Origin: Deltaproteobacteria bacterium
GTDB lineage: Bacteria; Myxococcota_A; Polyangia; Polyangiales; Polyangiaceae
Reading direction: 5' to 3'
Length of the DNA: 48,917 bases
Assembly: GCA_016209145.1 (NCBI GenBank)
Contig: JACQWT010000037.1
Span: 1 to 48,917, forward strand
Shown: positions 34,789-45,762 of the stretch, piece after piece
How positions within the stretch are numbered: position 1 is the stretch's first letter
Layout of the letters: each line of letters begins with the position of its first letter
The notes under the pieces: generated by a model
Seen by the model: the letters and a program-made list of their open reading frames with translations, nothing else
Told to the model about the DNA's origin: nothing
The model's database searches: none
Made by a program: the position numbers and the translations under genes

Positions 34789-36822
34789 CAGCCTGATCTC
34801 AACGCCCTCCGAGGCGCGCTCCCCATCATAGGTGTGCATCCACATCACGTCGCCGGTGTCGACCTTGTCCCACGCGATGCTGATGGTCAACCTCCGAACT
34901 CCGACGCGCATGATGGCGTCCCGGTACGAAACACCGGTGGAAAGGGGCTCGATGCGCACCAACCCCAGCGGACCCTCCATCCCGACGTACTCCCTGTAGG
35001 GGCTGGAGAGCACGAAGCTCGACCCGGCGATGACCAGCCTCATCGAGTGGTAGTTCTGGAGCTCCCAATCGGCCCTTCCGGCCGCCGGGAGGTGGTGGTT
35101 CGTCTGCCAGGTCCCTTGCAGGTAGCGCTGCAACGCCGCCGCGTCTGGAGACACCGGCACCGGGCAGCCCAGCATCTTCTCGATCGTGCCGGCGCCGAGC
35201 AGACAGGCGCGCGCCTCCGCCGTCAGGTGCCTTTCACCGCAGTCGGCTCGCCACGACTTGTCGACCTCCTCGGCGGCCCACGGCAGCTCCCCCATGCCCT
35301 CCGGCGACTCGCCGAGCTTCTTGGCATGGTCGCCGATGGCCCGGCAGTCGGCCGGGCTGGCCGGGGGCGAGAGGATCCAGTCGGCGTTGTTGCGTCCCAG
35401 GATGGCGGCGAGCGTGTCGCGCGGAACGGGCTTGCCGCCGAGCACCGCCTCGACGACCGCGGCCGGCTCGTCCAGGGCTTTCGTCCTGGCCTCGAGCGCC
35501 GGCCGCAGCGCGGCCACGTCGTCGTCCGACAGCTCGCGCCGGATCTTCAAGCGCACCATGTCGCCGTCGCGCTCCACGGCCGGCTTCTTCACGGCGTCGA
35601 GCCAAGAACGCGCCACCGCGCGCCAGGCCGCGGCAGACGGGTCCGTGGACGCGCCGAGCATCCGGCCGAGCTCGGCGTCGTTCTGCGCCAGCGCTCCCTG
35701 CCATGCCTGCACCCAGGAGCGCAGCTTGCGCTCGGCCGATGCCGCAGAGTCGGCCGAGCGGGCCCAGAGCACGTACTCGAAGCCGACGGACCGAGCCGAC
35801 TCGGGAAGATCCTGGAGCAGCGCGGATGCCTTGAGCTCGACGGCAATGGAGCGGCCGTCGCTCGGCTGATCCTGCGGCAGGCAGCGCCCGAGAAACTCGC
35901 CCAGCGACTCCGGCGGAGCAGCCGCGGCGCACGGCACGGCCAGATCGATCGACTCGGGGCGAAAGCGGAGCTGCACCGAGTCGGCGCCCCGCAGCTCGCG
36001 CGCCAACCGTGCCAGCGTCGCGCCGGCCTCGGCCGCCCCGCCGCCGCGCCCCTCGGACCGGTAGGCGGCGGCAAAGGCCGACAGATCCTCGAACGAGCCG
36101 GCGTACCAGGAGCCGGCGTCCTCGAACCCGGCGACCCCGCTCTTGGCGCACGCCGTCCCGGTCACGGCATCGTCGGCCGAGCCCGCCTTGGTGCACAGCC
36201 CGCGCCGCGCGCCGAACGAAGCCTCGGCCAGCCCCGCCGGCGTGCCGGCCGATGCCTTGAGCTTGACGGCGACGACCGAGCGCGGCCGGTCGCCGTCCAG
36301 GAACCCGAGCTGGGCCATGGCCGCGCCCTGGCGCGCCTGCGCGAAGGCCGAGCCGCACTTGAGCCCCTCGGCCAGCCGCTCGGGCTGGCTCAGGCTCTCC
36401 AGGCCGAGCGCCGCAACGGCGCGCCAGTCCAGGCCGCGGGCGCTGTCGAGCACGGTCACGAGGTCGAGCGTGCCGCACAGCCGCGCCGCCAAGGACGAGA
36501 TCTGCACCGCGCTTCGCTTGGCGTCTGCCGGCGGCAGATCGCCCCGCAGCCGTCCGGTAGCCGCGGCCACGGTGCCGCCGGGCGCCCGGTCGAGCAGCGC
36601 GCCCAGCTCGTCGCCGCGGCCGCGCAGCACGAGGCACGTGATCCCGCCGCCCAGCAGGCCGGCGACCAGCAGCGAGCCCGCGACCAGCAGCGGCAGGCGC
36701 AGCTTCGCCGGCAGGCGAGGCCCGGTCGGCGCCGGCCGCGGGACCGTCGGCAGCGACGCGGAGCCGTCCGGCGTCGAGGGCAGCGCCCCGGGTGCGCTTG
36801 GATGGGGTCCCGGTGGAAACAT
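34660..36822 (-). CDS. Large membrane-anchored protein of unknown function
   Basis: A 720-aa protein. A Pro-rich cytoplasmic N-terminus of about 40 aa precedes one helix (LPLLVAGSLLVAGLLGGGIT), then about 600 aa outside. The outer part has paired helical/strand units with scattered cysteines (SLAARLCGTLDLVTVLDSA, RGLCTKAG, GRCLPQDQPSDG) and ends in a beta-rich domain (YLQGTWQTNHHLPAAGRADW, then LVIAGSSFVLSSPYREYVG). The Pro-rich N-terminus and single helix resemble the tails of the nearby kinases. No known family was recognised. Confidence 0.72.
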   Translation of the reverse strand: MFPPGPHPSAPGALPSTPDGSASLPTVPRPAPTGPRLPAKLRLPLLVAGSLLVAGLLGGGITCLVLRGRGDELGALLDRAPGGTVAAATGRLRGDLPPADAKRSAVQISSLAARLCGTLDLVTVLDSARGLDWRAVAALGLESLSQPERLAEGLKCGSAFAQARQGAAMAQLGFLDGDRPRSVVAVKLKASAGTPAGLAEASFGARRGLCTKAGSADDAVTGTACAKSGVAGFEDAGSWYAGSFEDLSAFAAAYRSEGRGGGAAEAGATLARLARELRGADSVQLRFRPESIDLAVPCAAAAPPESLGEFLGRCLPQDQPSDGRSIAVELKASALLQDLPESARSVGFEYVLWARSADSAASAERKLRSWVQAWQGALAQNDAELGRMLGASTDPSAAAWRAVARSWLDAVKKPAVERDGDMVRLKIRRELSDDDVAALRPALEARTKALDEPAAVVEAVLGGKPVPRDTLAAILGRNNADWILSPPASPADCRAIGDHAKKLGESPEGMGELPWAAEEVDKSWRADCGERHLTAEARACLLGAGTIEKMLGCPVPVSPDAAALQRYLQGTWQTNHHLPAAGRADWELQNYHSMRLVIAGSSFVLSSPYREYVGMEGPLGLVRIEPLSTGVSYRDAIMRVGVRRLTISIAWDKVDTGDVMWMHTYDGERASEGVEIRLSRTSRGQEQSPARPPSSRPAFRAAPPAAPPPGARTIVRDVPF

Positions 36823-37184
36823 GCGACGCTACTGCTCCCCAGACCCGACCATCTAGACGCCCCAGAGCGGTCGGGTCAAGCACGTTGCCTGGCGCGGCAG
36901 GAGGACGATCGTCCCGGGGGGCTCAGGAACGACCGACCTGCCCTCCGCTGCGCCGGGCCGCCAGCGCGACGACCAGGGACACCAGCAGGAATGCGACGAG
37001 CGTGGCGCGGGCGAGCCGATCGGTTGCATGTGAGCGTCGACCAGGCCGTGCAGGAAGGCAGCGAGCTCGCCGCCATCTTGGCGGCATCGGCCACCACCGC
37101 CAGAGCAAGCCGCTAGCCGCGGGCGCATTCTCAATTCCCTGTTCGCAGTTCACCGGCTAACGCCCATGGCGGCTATGGGCGGGG
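36823..37184. other. Intergenic region without a supported gene
   Basis: This 362-bp gap lies between two minus-strand genes. A minus frame of about 76 codons (36923-37153) ends in a membrane-like segment (RLARATLVAFLLVSLVVALA) and Arg, which could be the end of a decayed exported protein, but no complete gene is supported. A hairpin at 37161-37181 is listed separately. Confidence 0.5.
37161..37181. terminator. Hairpin after the Cys-rich gene at 37185
   Basis: The arms CGCCCAT and ATGGGCG pair over 7 bp around a 7-base loop, just beyond the stop of the minus-strand gene. No T-run is seen, so the role as a terminator is only probable. Confidence 0.4.
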
Positions 37185-37796
37185 TCAGGGAGGGCACGGG
37201 GTGAAGAACCTCGTCCACTGGCCTCCCACGCAGCGGTGCCCCTGGCTGCAGCATCCTCCGCCGCACGCGAGCCCCTCCGGGGCGCAGGGCTCGCCCGGCT
37301 GGATGGCGAAAGCGCACGCCGTCAGCGCGGGGCGCACGCACCGCCAGAATCCCGGCAACGGCGGTGTCGGAACGCCGCTGCATGGCCTCGCAGCGCGCTC
37401 GTAGGCGCACGCGACGCCTTCGGGGTACACACACCTCAACGAGGGCAGCGGCGCCCCCGCCCCGACGGCAGGCATCGGCTCCCCCGCCGTCGGCGGGCAC
37501 GCGTCGGTCGCGGCGCATCTGCCCCGCGCCAGGACCCGCCACCGGCCGGCGTAGCAGGCCCAGAGGCTCCCGCACGAGGGTGAGGCGGCGTAGGAGCAGC
37601 GGAGATCGACCGGCGCACACGGCGCCCTGTCGACCGGCTCCTGCGGCGGGCACGCGGCCGCTGCAACCACCCCGCCGGACCAGGGGGCCCGCAGGCCGCG
37701 GGCTGCGGAAGAGGTCGGCGGCTGGCGCGCGCCCGCGCACGCGCCGCCCGCGACCGCCATCACCGCCCAGAGGACGCCACGACGCATCGGGGACAT
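37185..37796 (-). CDS. Exported Cys-rich protein, probably a lipoprotein
   Basis: A 203-aa protein. ATG 37796 (or 37787) begins a signal (RRGVLWAVMAVAGGAC) with a weak lipobox. The body holds about 20 cysteines in units resembling the Cys-rich lipoproteins elsewhere in the window (CAPVDLRCSYAASPSC, CYAGRWRVLARGRC, CAPEGLACGGGCCSQGHRC). Pro/Ala segments separate them. It is divergent from the DUF362 gene across a 225-bp gap. The function is unknown. Confidence 0.68.
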   Translation of the reverse strand: MSPMRRGVLWAVMAVAGGACAGARQPPTSSAARGLRAPWSGGVVAAAACPPQEPVDRAPCAPVDLRCSYAASPSCGSLWACYAGRWRVLARGRCAATDACPPTAGEPMPAVGAGAPLPSLRCVYPEGVACAYERAARPCSGVPTPPLPGFWRCVRPALTACAFAIQPGEPCAPEGLACGGGCCSQGHRCVGGQWTRFFTPCPP

Positions 37797-38021
37797 TGTA
37801 CCACGGCACGTTCGTCGCGGGCGGAGGCCGTCTGCGAATGTTCCGAGAGCTTGCCGCCAGCAGGTGGATCGCGAAGAGCCCTGAGGAGCTGTCGCAGCAC
37901 GAGCTCGTCGAGGGCAAAGGCTGTCTGTCATCGAGCCACGCAGGGCCGCCAACGGTTGTGGGCGCGCCCCTGGCCAGCCTCTCGCCGACCCGCTACGCTT
38001 CTGCTCGCCTCCACTTCTCCC

Positions 38022-39005
38022 ATGTCCCCCCTCTCGCGTCGCGAAGCCCTCGCCCGGGTCGGCCGGAGCGCGCTCTTCGTGTCCGCGACGGCCGTGCTCG
38101 GCCGCGCGGCCTGGGATCCGGTCGGCCCGCGCGAGTCGCGGGCGGTTTCGGGGCCCGGGCGCCGCGACCTGCGCGTGCGCGGCGCCGAGCCGGGCCGGAT
38201 CGAGCTCGCCATTGCCAGCGGTGGGCCGGCCGCGGCGGCGACGCCGGAGGCGCTCACGCGTCGTGCCATCGCGGCCCTCGGCGGCATGGACCGCTTTGTC
38301 TCACGCGGCGACGTCGTGGCCATCAAGCCCAACGTCGGCTGGGACCGCACGCCGGCGCAAGCGGCCAACACCAATCCCAGGGTCGTGGCCGAGCTCGTGC
38401 GGCTCGCGCTCGGGGCCGGCGCCAAGCGCGTGGTCGTCACCGATATCCCGTGCAACGAGCCGGCGCGCTGCTTCGAGCGCTCGGGGATAGGGCCAGCCGC
38501 GCACGAGGCCGGCGCCGAGGTGGTGCTGCCCGCGGAGCACCTCTTGCGCACCGTGCGCCTGGGCGGCGAGGTGCTGGACGAGTGGCCCGTGCACCGTCCG
38601 TTGCTGGAAGCCGACAAGGTGATCGGCGTGCCCGTGGCCAAGCACCACGGACTTACCCGCTACACGGGCGCGCTCAAGAACTGGTACGGCCTCTTGGGCG
38701 GCCGGCGCGATCGGCTCCACCAGCGCATCGACGAGTCGATCGCCGACCTGGCCGCCTTCCTGCAGCCCACGCTCACCGTGGTCGACGCCACCCGCGTGCT
38801 CTTGCGGGGCGGGCCGCAGGGCGGCAATCTCGCGGATACCTTGGACGCGCGCACGGTGATCGCCTCCGTCGATCAGGTCGCGGCCGACGCCTGCGCCTGC
38901 CGCCTCATCGGCGTCGTTGCGGACGAGCTTCCCTACCTCGCCCTGGCGGAGCGGCGCGGCCTGGGCACGCGCCGCTGGGACCGGCTGCGCTGGGCACAGG
39001 TGTGA
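38022..39005 (+). CDS. DUF362-domain protein with Tat-type signal
   Basis: A 327-aa protein. The N-terminus SRREALARVGRSALFVSA has a twin-Arg and a hydrophobic stretch, as in Tat signals. The rest is a DUF362 domain: GDVVAIKPNVGWDRTPAQAA, NTNPRVVAELVRLALGAGA, KRVVVTDIPC, GVPVAKHHGLTRYTGALKN. DUF362 proteins are often linked to Fe-S proteins and have no settled function. A polyferredoxin gene starts 3 bases after its stop, a pairing seen in many anaerobe and deltaproteobacterial genomes. The 225-bp gap upstream holds no recognised gene. Confidence 0.85.
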   Translation: MSPLSRREALARVGRSALFVSATAVLGRAAWDPVGPRESRAVSGPGRRDLRVRGAEPGRIELAIASGGPAAAATPEALTRRAIAALGGMDRFVSRGDVVAIKPNVGWDRTPAQAANTNPRVVAELVRLALGAGAKRVVVTDIPCNEPARCFERSGIGPAAHEAGAEVVLPAEHLLRTVRLGGEVLDEWPVHRPLLEADKVIGVPVAKHHGLTRYTGALKNWYGLLGGRRDRLHQRIDESIADLAAFLQPTLTVVDATRVLLRGGPQGGNLADTLDARTVIASVDQVAADACACRLIGVVADELPYLALAERRGLGTRRWDRLRWAQV

Positions 39006-39008
39006 GCG

Positions 39009-40721
39009 ATGGGCGCGACCGAACGCGAGCCCCCGACGACCCGTGAGCCCGCGCGGCCGCTCATCCGCCGGCTCGTCTGGGTCCGGCGCTTCTCGCAGGC
39101 CGCGTTCTTCGCCCTGTTCTGCTACCTCCTGTGCAAGACGACGTTCCGCGGCACCTTCGCCGCTTCCGTCGCGCCCGTGCGCCTGCCGGTGCCGGTCGAG
39201 GGCTTCTTCTTCGCCGACCCGCTCGCCGCCCTGCTCACGCTGCTCTCCACGCACACCGTGTACCGCGGCCTGCTCTGGTCGCTCGCCGTGGTGGTACTGA
39301 CGGCCCTGCTCGGGCGCGTGTTCTGCGGCTGGATCTGCCCACTCGGCTCGCTGCACCACTTCGTCGGGTGGCTCTGGCCGTCCCGCTACGGCAAGGGGGC
39401 ACGGCGCATCGCCCAGAACCGCGCCCACCCCCTGCGCCAGCGGGTCAAGCACTACCTGCTCTACGCCGCGCTCGGGGCCGCGGCCCTCGGCAGCGCCGTC
39501 GGCGGACTGCTCGATCCCATCAGTCTGGCGGTGCGCTCCCTTGCCGTGGCCGTGCTGCCCGCGGCGCAGTACGCCGTGCGGGCCGCGACGGGAGCGGCCG
39601 AGGGCACGGGTCTGCGCTCCGTGCAGACGGCGAGCGGCGCCGTGTCCGACCTGCTCGCGGCGACGCTCTGGCCGGCACGCCAAGCCTACTTCTACGGGGG
39701 CTGGCTCATCGGCGCCCTCTTCGTCGCCTTGCTCGTGCTGGGTCGCTTCGTCCCGCGGTTCTGGTGCCGCGTGCTCTGCCCCCTGGGCGCTCTGCTCGGC
39801 GCCCTCTCGCGCTTCTCGCTGCTCGGGCTGGAGAAACGGCAGGAGCGGTGCACGAGCTGCAACGATTGCCTGCTCCACTGCCAGGGCGCGGACTCGCCCG
39901 AGGGCGGCGTGCCCTGGCGCCAGCACGACTGCCACGTCTGCCTCAACTGCGAGGCCGCCTGCCCCGAGGGGGCCATCCGCTTCCGCTTCCTGCCACGCTT
40001 GCGCGACGCGGAGCGCACGCCGGACGTGGTGCGGCGCACGGCCCTTGCGTCGGCTGCGGCCGGCGCCGTCCTCGTGCCCCTGCTGCGCGCCTCGGGCGGG
40101 CTCGACCGGGGACGCGATCCGCGCTTGATCCGGCCCCCCGGCGCCCTGGACGAGCGCGCCCTGCTGGAGCGCTGCATCCGCTGCGGCGAGTGCCTGAAGA
40201 TCTGCCCCAACGGCGCGCTGCACCCGGCACTGTTCGAGGCGGGCATCGAGGGGCTGTGGACGCCGCTTCTGATTGCGCGGCTGGGCTACTGCGAGCCCTC
40301 GTGCGTGCTCTGCTCCGACGTCTGCCCCACGGGCGCCCTGCGCAAGATCACCGAGGAGGACAAGCTCGGCCTCGGCCGCGCCCCCGTGCGGATCGGCACG
40401 GCCTTCGTCGACCGCGGACGCTGCCTGCCCTGGGCCATGGCCAGGCCCTGCACCGTGTGCGAGGAGTTCTGCCCGACCTCGCCCAAGGCCATCTGGATCG
40501 AGCCGGCCCAGGAGCCGGCGCGCCTGCCGGGGCCGCCCGGCGAGCCACAGCGTCTCGCCACCGCCGCCGTCGGCCGGCCCCACGTCGATCCCGGCCGGTG
40601 CATCGGCTGCGGCGCCTGCGAGCACCTCTGCCCCGTGCGCGGCGCTCCCGCCATCTACGTGACGAGCGACGGCGAGACCCGCTCCCGAGCGAGCGCCATC
40701 CTGCTGGGCGAGGGGGGATGA
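39009..40721 (+). CDS. Membrane polyferredoxin (NapH/CcoG-like 4Fe-4S protein)
   Basis: A 570-aa membrane Fe-S protein. It has a first helix (FFALFCYLLCKTTF), NapH-type CGWICPLGSLHHF and RVLCPLGALLG loops between several helices, and then multiple 4Fe-4S motifs: CTSCNDCLLHC, CHVCLNCEAACP, CIRCGECLKICP, CVLCSDVCP, CTVCEEFCP and CIGCGACEHLCP. It probably passes electrons across or along the membrane. With the DUF362 protein 3 bp upstream it forms a two-gene redox operon. It ends 5 bp from the convergent DUF1460 gene. Confidence 0.92.
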   Translation: MGATEREPPTTREPARPLIRRLVWVRRFSQAAFFALFCYLLCKTTFRGTFAASVAPVRLPVPVEGFFFADPLAALLTLLSTHTVYRGLLWSLAVVVLTALLGRVFCGWICPLGSLHHFVGWLWPSRYGKGARRIAQNRAHPLRQRVKHYLLYAALGAAALGSAVGGLLDPISLAVRSLAVAVLPAAQYAVRAATGAAEGTGLRSVQTASGAVSDLLAATLWPARQAYFYGGWLIGALFVALLVLGRFVPRFWCRVLCPLGALLGALSRFSLLGLEKRQERCTSCNDCLLHCQGADSPEGGVPWRQHDCHVCLNCEAACPEGAIRFRFLPRLRDAERTPDVVRRTALASAAAGAVLVPLLRASGGLDRGRDPRLIRPPGALDERALLERCIRCGECLKICPNGALHPALFEAGIEGLWTPLLIARLGYCEPSCVLCSDVCPTGALRKITEEDKLGLGRAPVRIGTAFVDRGRCLPWAMARPCTVCEEFCPTSPKAIWIEPAQEPARLPGPPGEPQRLATAAVGRPHVDPGRCIGCGACEHLCPVRGAPAIYVTSDGETRSRASAILLGEGG

Positions 40722-40726
40722 GTAGA

Positions 40727-41830
40727 TCAGCGGCGCGGCGGCGCCTTGGCAATGGCGAGTAGGTTCAGTCCCTCCACGGGCCGCTGGCGCTTGCGGCGCT
40801 GCCAGGCGACGAAGCTCGCGAAGCTCTGCTCGACCACGCGGCCGCGCGCGGCCGTGGCGTGCCGCACGCGCCGCTCGCCGCCGAGCACGAGCACCAGCCC
40901 CACATGCCCGGCCCGGTAGGGGAGCCGCGGATCGGCCCGGCGAATGGAGGTGACAATGGTGCCGTGCGGCACGCGATCGGCCAGGCCGGCCGCAAGCGCG
41001 ATGGGCACGATGGGTAGCTCGTAGCTCCCCACCGGCCGGTCGGCGGCCGCCAGCAGGAGCTTGGTGCCCGGGCCGCGCTCGAACTGCTCGCTGCGCACTT
41101 GCAGGCGTGCCACGACCGTGGCGCTCTCGCCCACCTCGCGCGTGATGTCGCGCACGAAGCCCGCGGCCACATTCTGCGGGATCCACTGCGCCATCATGAT
41201 GTGCTTGCGCGCGCCGTAGCGCACCTGGCCGCCCGTGTAGCGGATGCGCTGGAGCTCGCGCGTGGCGGTCGCGAGATCGCCGTACCAGCCAAGGGCCATC
41301 ACCTCCTCGACGTAGGTCAGGCAATCGAAACGCGTGAAGTCGAAGAGCGGATCCGGATCCGGAACGCTGCCCGGGCCCTCGCCGAGCGGCGAGAGCCGGT
41401 GCGGCGCGCCGAGAAAGAGGGCGGAGACGGTCTCAAGCCGCGCGTCGAAGCCGGCATGGCGGCGGTGGATCTCGGGAAGCAGGCGGCCCACCTCCTCGGT
41501 CGCGAGCGGCCCGGCGGCGGCGCGCGAAGAAGCGAGCAGCAGCGAGGCCAAGGCCGCCAGGACGCGAAGAAACAGGGGTATCCGTTCACGGGGTCTTGGG
41601 CTGGCGGGCAACGACGGCTCGCCGAGTCGGCCGTGATCGCGGCTTACGTCCTGGGCCCGGCTCCTCACGTACAGGAGTACGCTCCGGGCCGGGCCTGCGG
41701 GCGCGCTCGCGCTGTCCGTCCCTGCGGGACGGGGTTCGGGTCCCGACGCGCGCCGTGCGCGCGCCACCCGTGCCCCGGCCGCCTGACGAGCCGTCTGGCA
41801 GGGGGCGTGAACGCATACAAACAGGGGCAT
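40727..41830 (-). CDS. DUF1460 (amidase-like) exported protein with an in-frame transposable element in its signal region
   Basis: A 367-aa reading frame. The body is a DUF1460 domain, an NlpC/P60-related N-acetylmuramoyl-L-Ala amidase-like fold: catalytic-type Cys in FDCLTYVEEVMALGWYGD, then RIRYTGGQVRYGARKHIMMA and WIPQNVAAGFVRDIT. The frame starts ATG CCC CTG TTT, then reads 83 codons of the element at 41578-41818 and its duplication, then PLFLRVLAALASLLLASSR, the real signal peptide. Without the element the gene would start MPLFLRVLAALAS. A TTG or GTG inside the element could restart translation closer to the signal. It starts 3 bp after the LolC-like gene. Confidence 0.85.
   Translation of the reverse strand: MPLFVCVHAPCQTARQAAGARVARARRASGPEPRPAGTDSASAPAGPARSVLLYVRSRAQDVSRDHGRLGEPSLPASPRPRERIPLFLRVLAALASLLLASSRAAAGPLATEEVGRLLPEIHRRHAGFDARLETVSALFLGAPHRLSPLGEGPGSVPDPDPLFDFTRFDCLTYVEEVMALGWYGDLATATRELQRIRYTGGQVRYGARKHIMMAQWIPQNVAAGFVRDITREVGESATVVARLQVRSEQFERGPGTKLLLAAADRPVGSYELPIVPIALAAGLADRVPHGTIVTSIRRADPRLPYRAGHVGLVLVLGGERRVRHATAARGRVVEQSFASFVAWQRRKRQRPVEGLNLLAIAKAPPRR
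41578..41818 (+). mobile_element. 241-bp MITE-like element with inverted ends and 8-bp target duplication
   Basis: The ends are GTATCCGTTCACG and the complement of CGTGAACGCATAC: 12 of 13 bases match as terminal inverted repeats. AAACAGGG stands directly on both sides (41570-41577 and 41819-41826), an 8-bp target duplication. Inside are the core GACGGCTCGCCGAGTCGGCC, hairpins (CGTAC-AGGA-GTACG and CGTCCC-TGC-GGGACG) and no transposase. Ends starting GTA and an 8-bp duplication recall IS66-family elements, so a related transposase elsewhere may mobilise it (inference). It is the only complete copy in the window. Confidence 0.88.
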
Positions 41831-41833
41831 CGC

Positions 41834-43465
41834 TCAGTGGCTACGGAACCCGTCGGCCGGCCGCAGGCGCGCCGCGTACAGGCTCGGGATGATCGTGGCG
41901 ACGAGGCAGATGGCAAGCGCAATCACGCCCGTGATGATGAACTCAAGCGGCCGAGTCTGCACGGGCAGGCGCGAGATGAAGTACACCTTGGGGTCGAGCG
42001 GGAACCCATAGGCGAGCAGCCCCTTGCAGACCGCCAGCCCGAGCAGCAGCCCGGCGCTGGTGCCGCACAGGCCGATGATGCCGCCCTGGTAGAGAAAGAT
42101 GCGCAGGATCGCCCGGTCGGTGGCGCCCATGGCCTTGAGCACGCTGATCTCCTTGGTCTTGTCGAGCACCACCATGATCAGCGTGGCCACCACGGTGAAC
42201 GCCGCCACCACGATGATCAGCGCCAGCACGGCGCTCATCCCGATCTGCTGGATGCGCAGCGCCGTGAACAGGCCGTGGTTGAGCTCCTCCCAGTCCATCG
42301 TGTGGTAGAGGCCGCCGGCGAGCATCCCGGCGATCTCGGCGGAGATCTCCCGCGCGCGGTCGATGTCGTCGACCTTCATCTCCACGCCCGTCACGGTGTC
42401 GCCGTAGTCGTAGAAGGTCTGCGCCTCGAACAGGTCCGTGTAGACGAGCTTCGAGTCGTACTGGTCGAAGCCCGCTTCGAAGATGGCGATGACGCGGAAG
42501 CGCTTGGCCACCGGCGGCTTGATCTTGCCGCCCGAGAAGGCAAAACCGATGGTGGGCGAGGTCACCGTCAGACAGTCGCCAATGTGCAGGCCGAGCGTCT
42601 TGGCGAGCGAGACGCCGACGACCATGCCCGGCAGTTTGAGCACCTGCTGCGGATCCGCGCACAGATCGGGATCCACTTCGGGCGGAAGCTCGTCTTCCAC
42701 GGGCAGCAAGCTCCGGTAGCCGCCCCCCGGCTCCACCAAACCGACCGGCGCTCCGTCGGGAAGACCCCCATCAAGGTCCTCCGCGGAAGCTGGGGGCGCG
42801 TCCGAGCCGGTAGCGGGCGCCGATCGAGCCAGGCCCGGCAGCGCCGAGGGCAGCGCGCTCGCCATGCGGGGCGCCGGCGGCAGCGCGGGCAGGAGCACCC
42901 TCCCGGAACCGCTCGCGGCCGGGGCGAGGCCGCCGCCCGGTGGCGCGGCGAGCTCCAGCACCGGGCTGCCGGGGGCCGGCTTGGCCTCCGGGAGCCGCAG
43001 GCCGTCGAGCGATCCCGCGACGATGTAGCGAGGCAGATCCAGCACGGGGACGAGGCGGCGCAGGCGGCCGGTCCATTCGCTCCCGCGGGCCGCCACGCCG
43101 AGGCTGAGCTCGGGATCGACTCCCTTGACGAGCACGCCGGTGGCCGTGCTCTCGCCGTGGGTTACCATCATCGGGTTGATGCTGAAGGGAGCCACCCCGA
43201 TGACCCCGTTCACCTGCGCCACCCGGGCCATCACCTCGCGGTACTCGCGGAAATTCGTGGAGTACTTGAGCACCAGCACGTGCGCGTTGACCCCCAGCAC
43301 TTTCTCCCGGAACTGCTGGTGGAAGCCCCCGGTGACGCTCATGATGGTGGCCAGGGCGGCCACGCCCAGGGCAACGCCGAGGATGGCGAAGGCCGTGCCG
43401 GCGGAGATGGAAGCGCGCTTGCGGGCGCCGAGGTAGCGAACGGCAAACTGCAGTGGGTAGCCCAT
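41834..43465 (-). CDS. LolC/LolE-type ABC permease with a large periplasmic insertion
   Basis: A 543-aa FtsX/MacB-fold permease, the membrane part of lipoprotein-releasing LolCDE. It has helix 1 (FAILGVALGVAALATIMSVT), a periplasmic domain, and three C-terminal helices with VVATLIMVVLDKTKEISVLK and MGATDRAILRIFLYQGG. Between about 165 and 270 lies an extra Pro/Ala/Ser-rich block (LPALPPAPRMASALPSALPG) not usual in LolC/E. ATG 43465 starts the conserved N-terminus. No LolD ATPase is next to it. Its product could help sort the many lipoproteins encoded here. Confidence 0.85.
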   Translation of the reverse strand: MGYPLQFAVRYLGARKRASISAGTAFAILGVALGVAALATIMSVTGGFHQQFREKVLGVNAHVLVLKYSTNFREYREVMARVAQVNGVIGVAPFSINPMMVTHGESTATGVLVKGVDPELSLGVAARGSEWTGRLRRLVPVLDLPRYIVAGSLDGLRLPEAKPAPGSPVLELAAPPGGGLAPAASGSGRVLLPALPPAPRMASALPSALPGLARSAPATGSDAPPASAEDLDGGLPDGAPVGLVEPGGGYRSLLPVEDELPPEVDPDLCADPQQVLKLPGMVVGVSLAKTLGLHIGDCLTVTSPTIGFAFSGGKIKPPVAKRFRVIAIFEAGFDQYDSKLVYTDLFEAQTFYDYGDTVTGVEMKVDDIDRAREISAEIAGMLAGGLYHTMDWEELNHGLFTALRIQQIGMSAVLALIIVVAAFTVVATLIMVVLDKTKEISVLKAMGATDRAILRIFLYQGGIIGLCGTSAGLLLGLAVCKGLLAYGFPLDPKVYFISRLPVQTRPLEFIITGVIALAICLVATIIPSLYAARLRPADGFRSH

Positions 43466-43667
43466 CTCGACCCGACACGGCCCGCCCGGACGCATCTTGT
43501 AGCACCGAGCGGCCGAGGCGCCAGCCGAGAAATCGACGTGCCTGGCCCAGCCGCTTCGTGCTACGGCTAGAGGGGCGGCCCAACATGGGCTAGCCGCCGA
43601 GCTTTCCGGCCACCGGACCACCTGCTACAATGGTTTCGGTTCCGGGCCGCGCATTTGTGTCGGGCGC

Positions 43668-45758
<2,091 letters not shown>

Positions 45759-45762
45759 CGCG

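Noticed and set aside
34834..37116. A 760-codon plus-strand open frame
   Set aside because: It mirrors the 720-aa membrane protein on the minus strand and lacks any domain.
37797..38021. Small coding frame (MFRELAASRW...) before the DUF362 gene
   Set aside because: It is short, has no recognisable family or ribosome site and overlaps the expected divergent promoter region.
38301..41324. A 1007-codon minus-strand open frame
   Set aside because: It is antisense to the DUF362 and polyferredoxin genes, whose Cys motifs are unmistakable.
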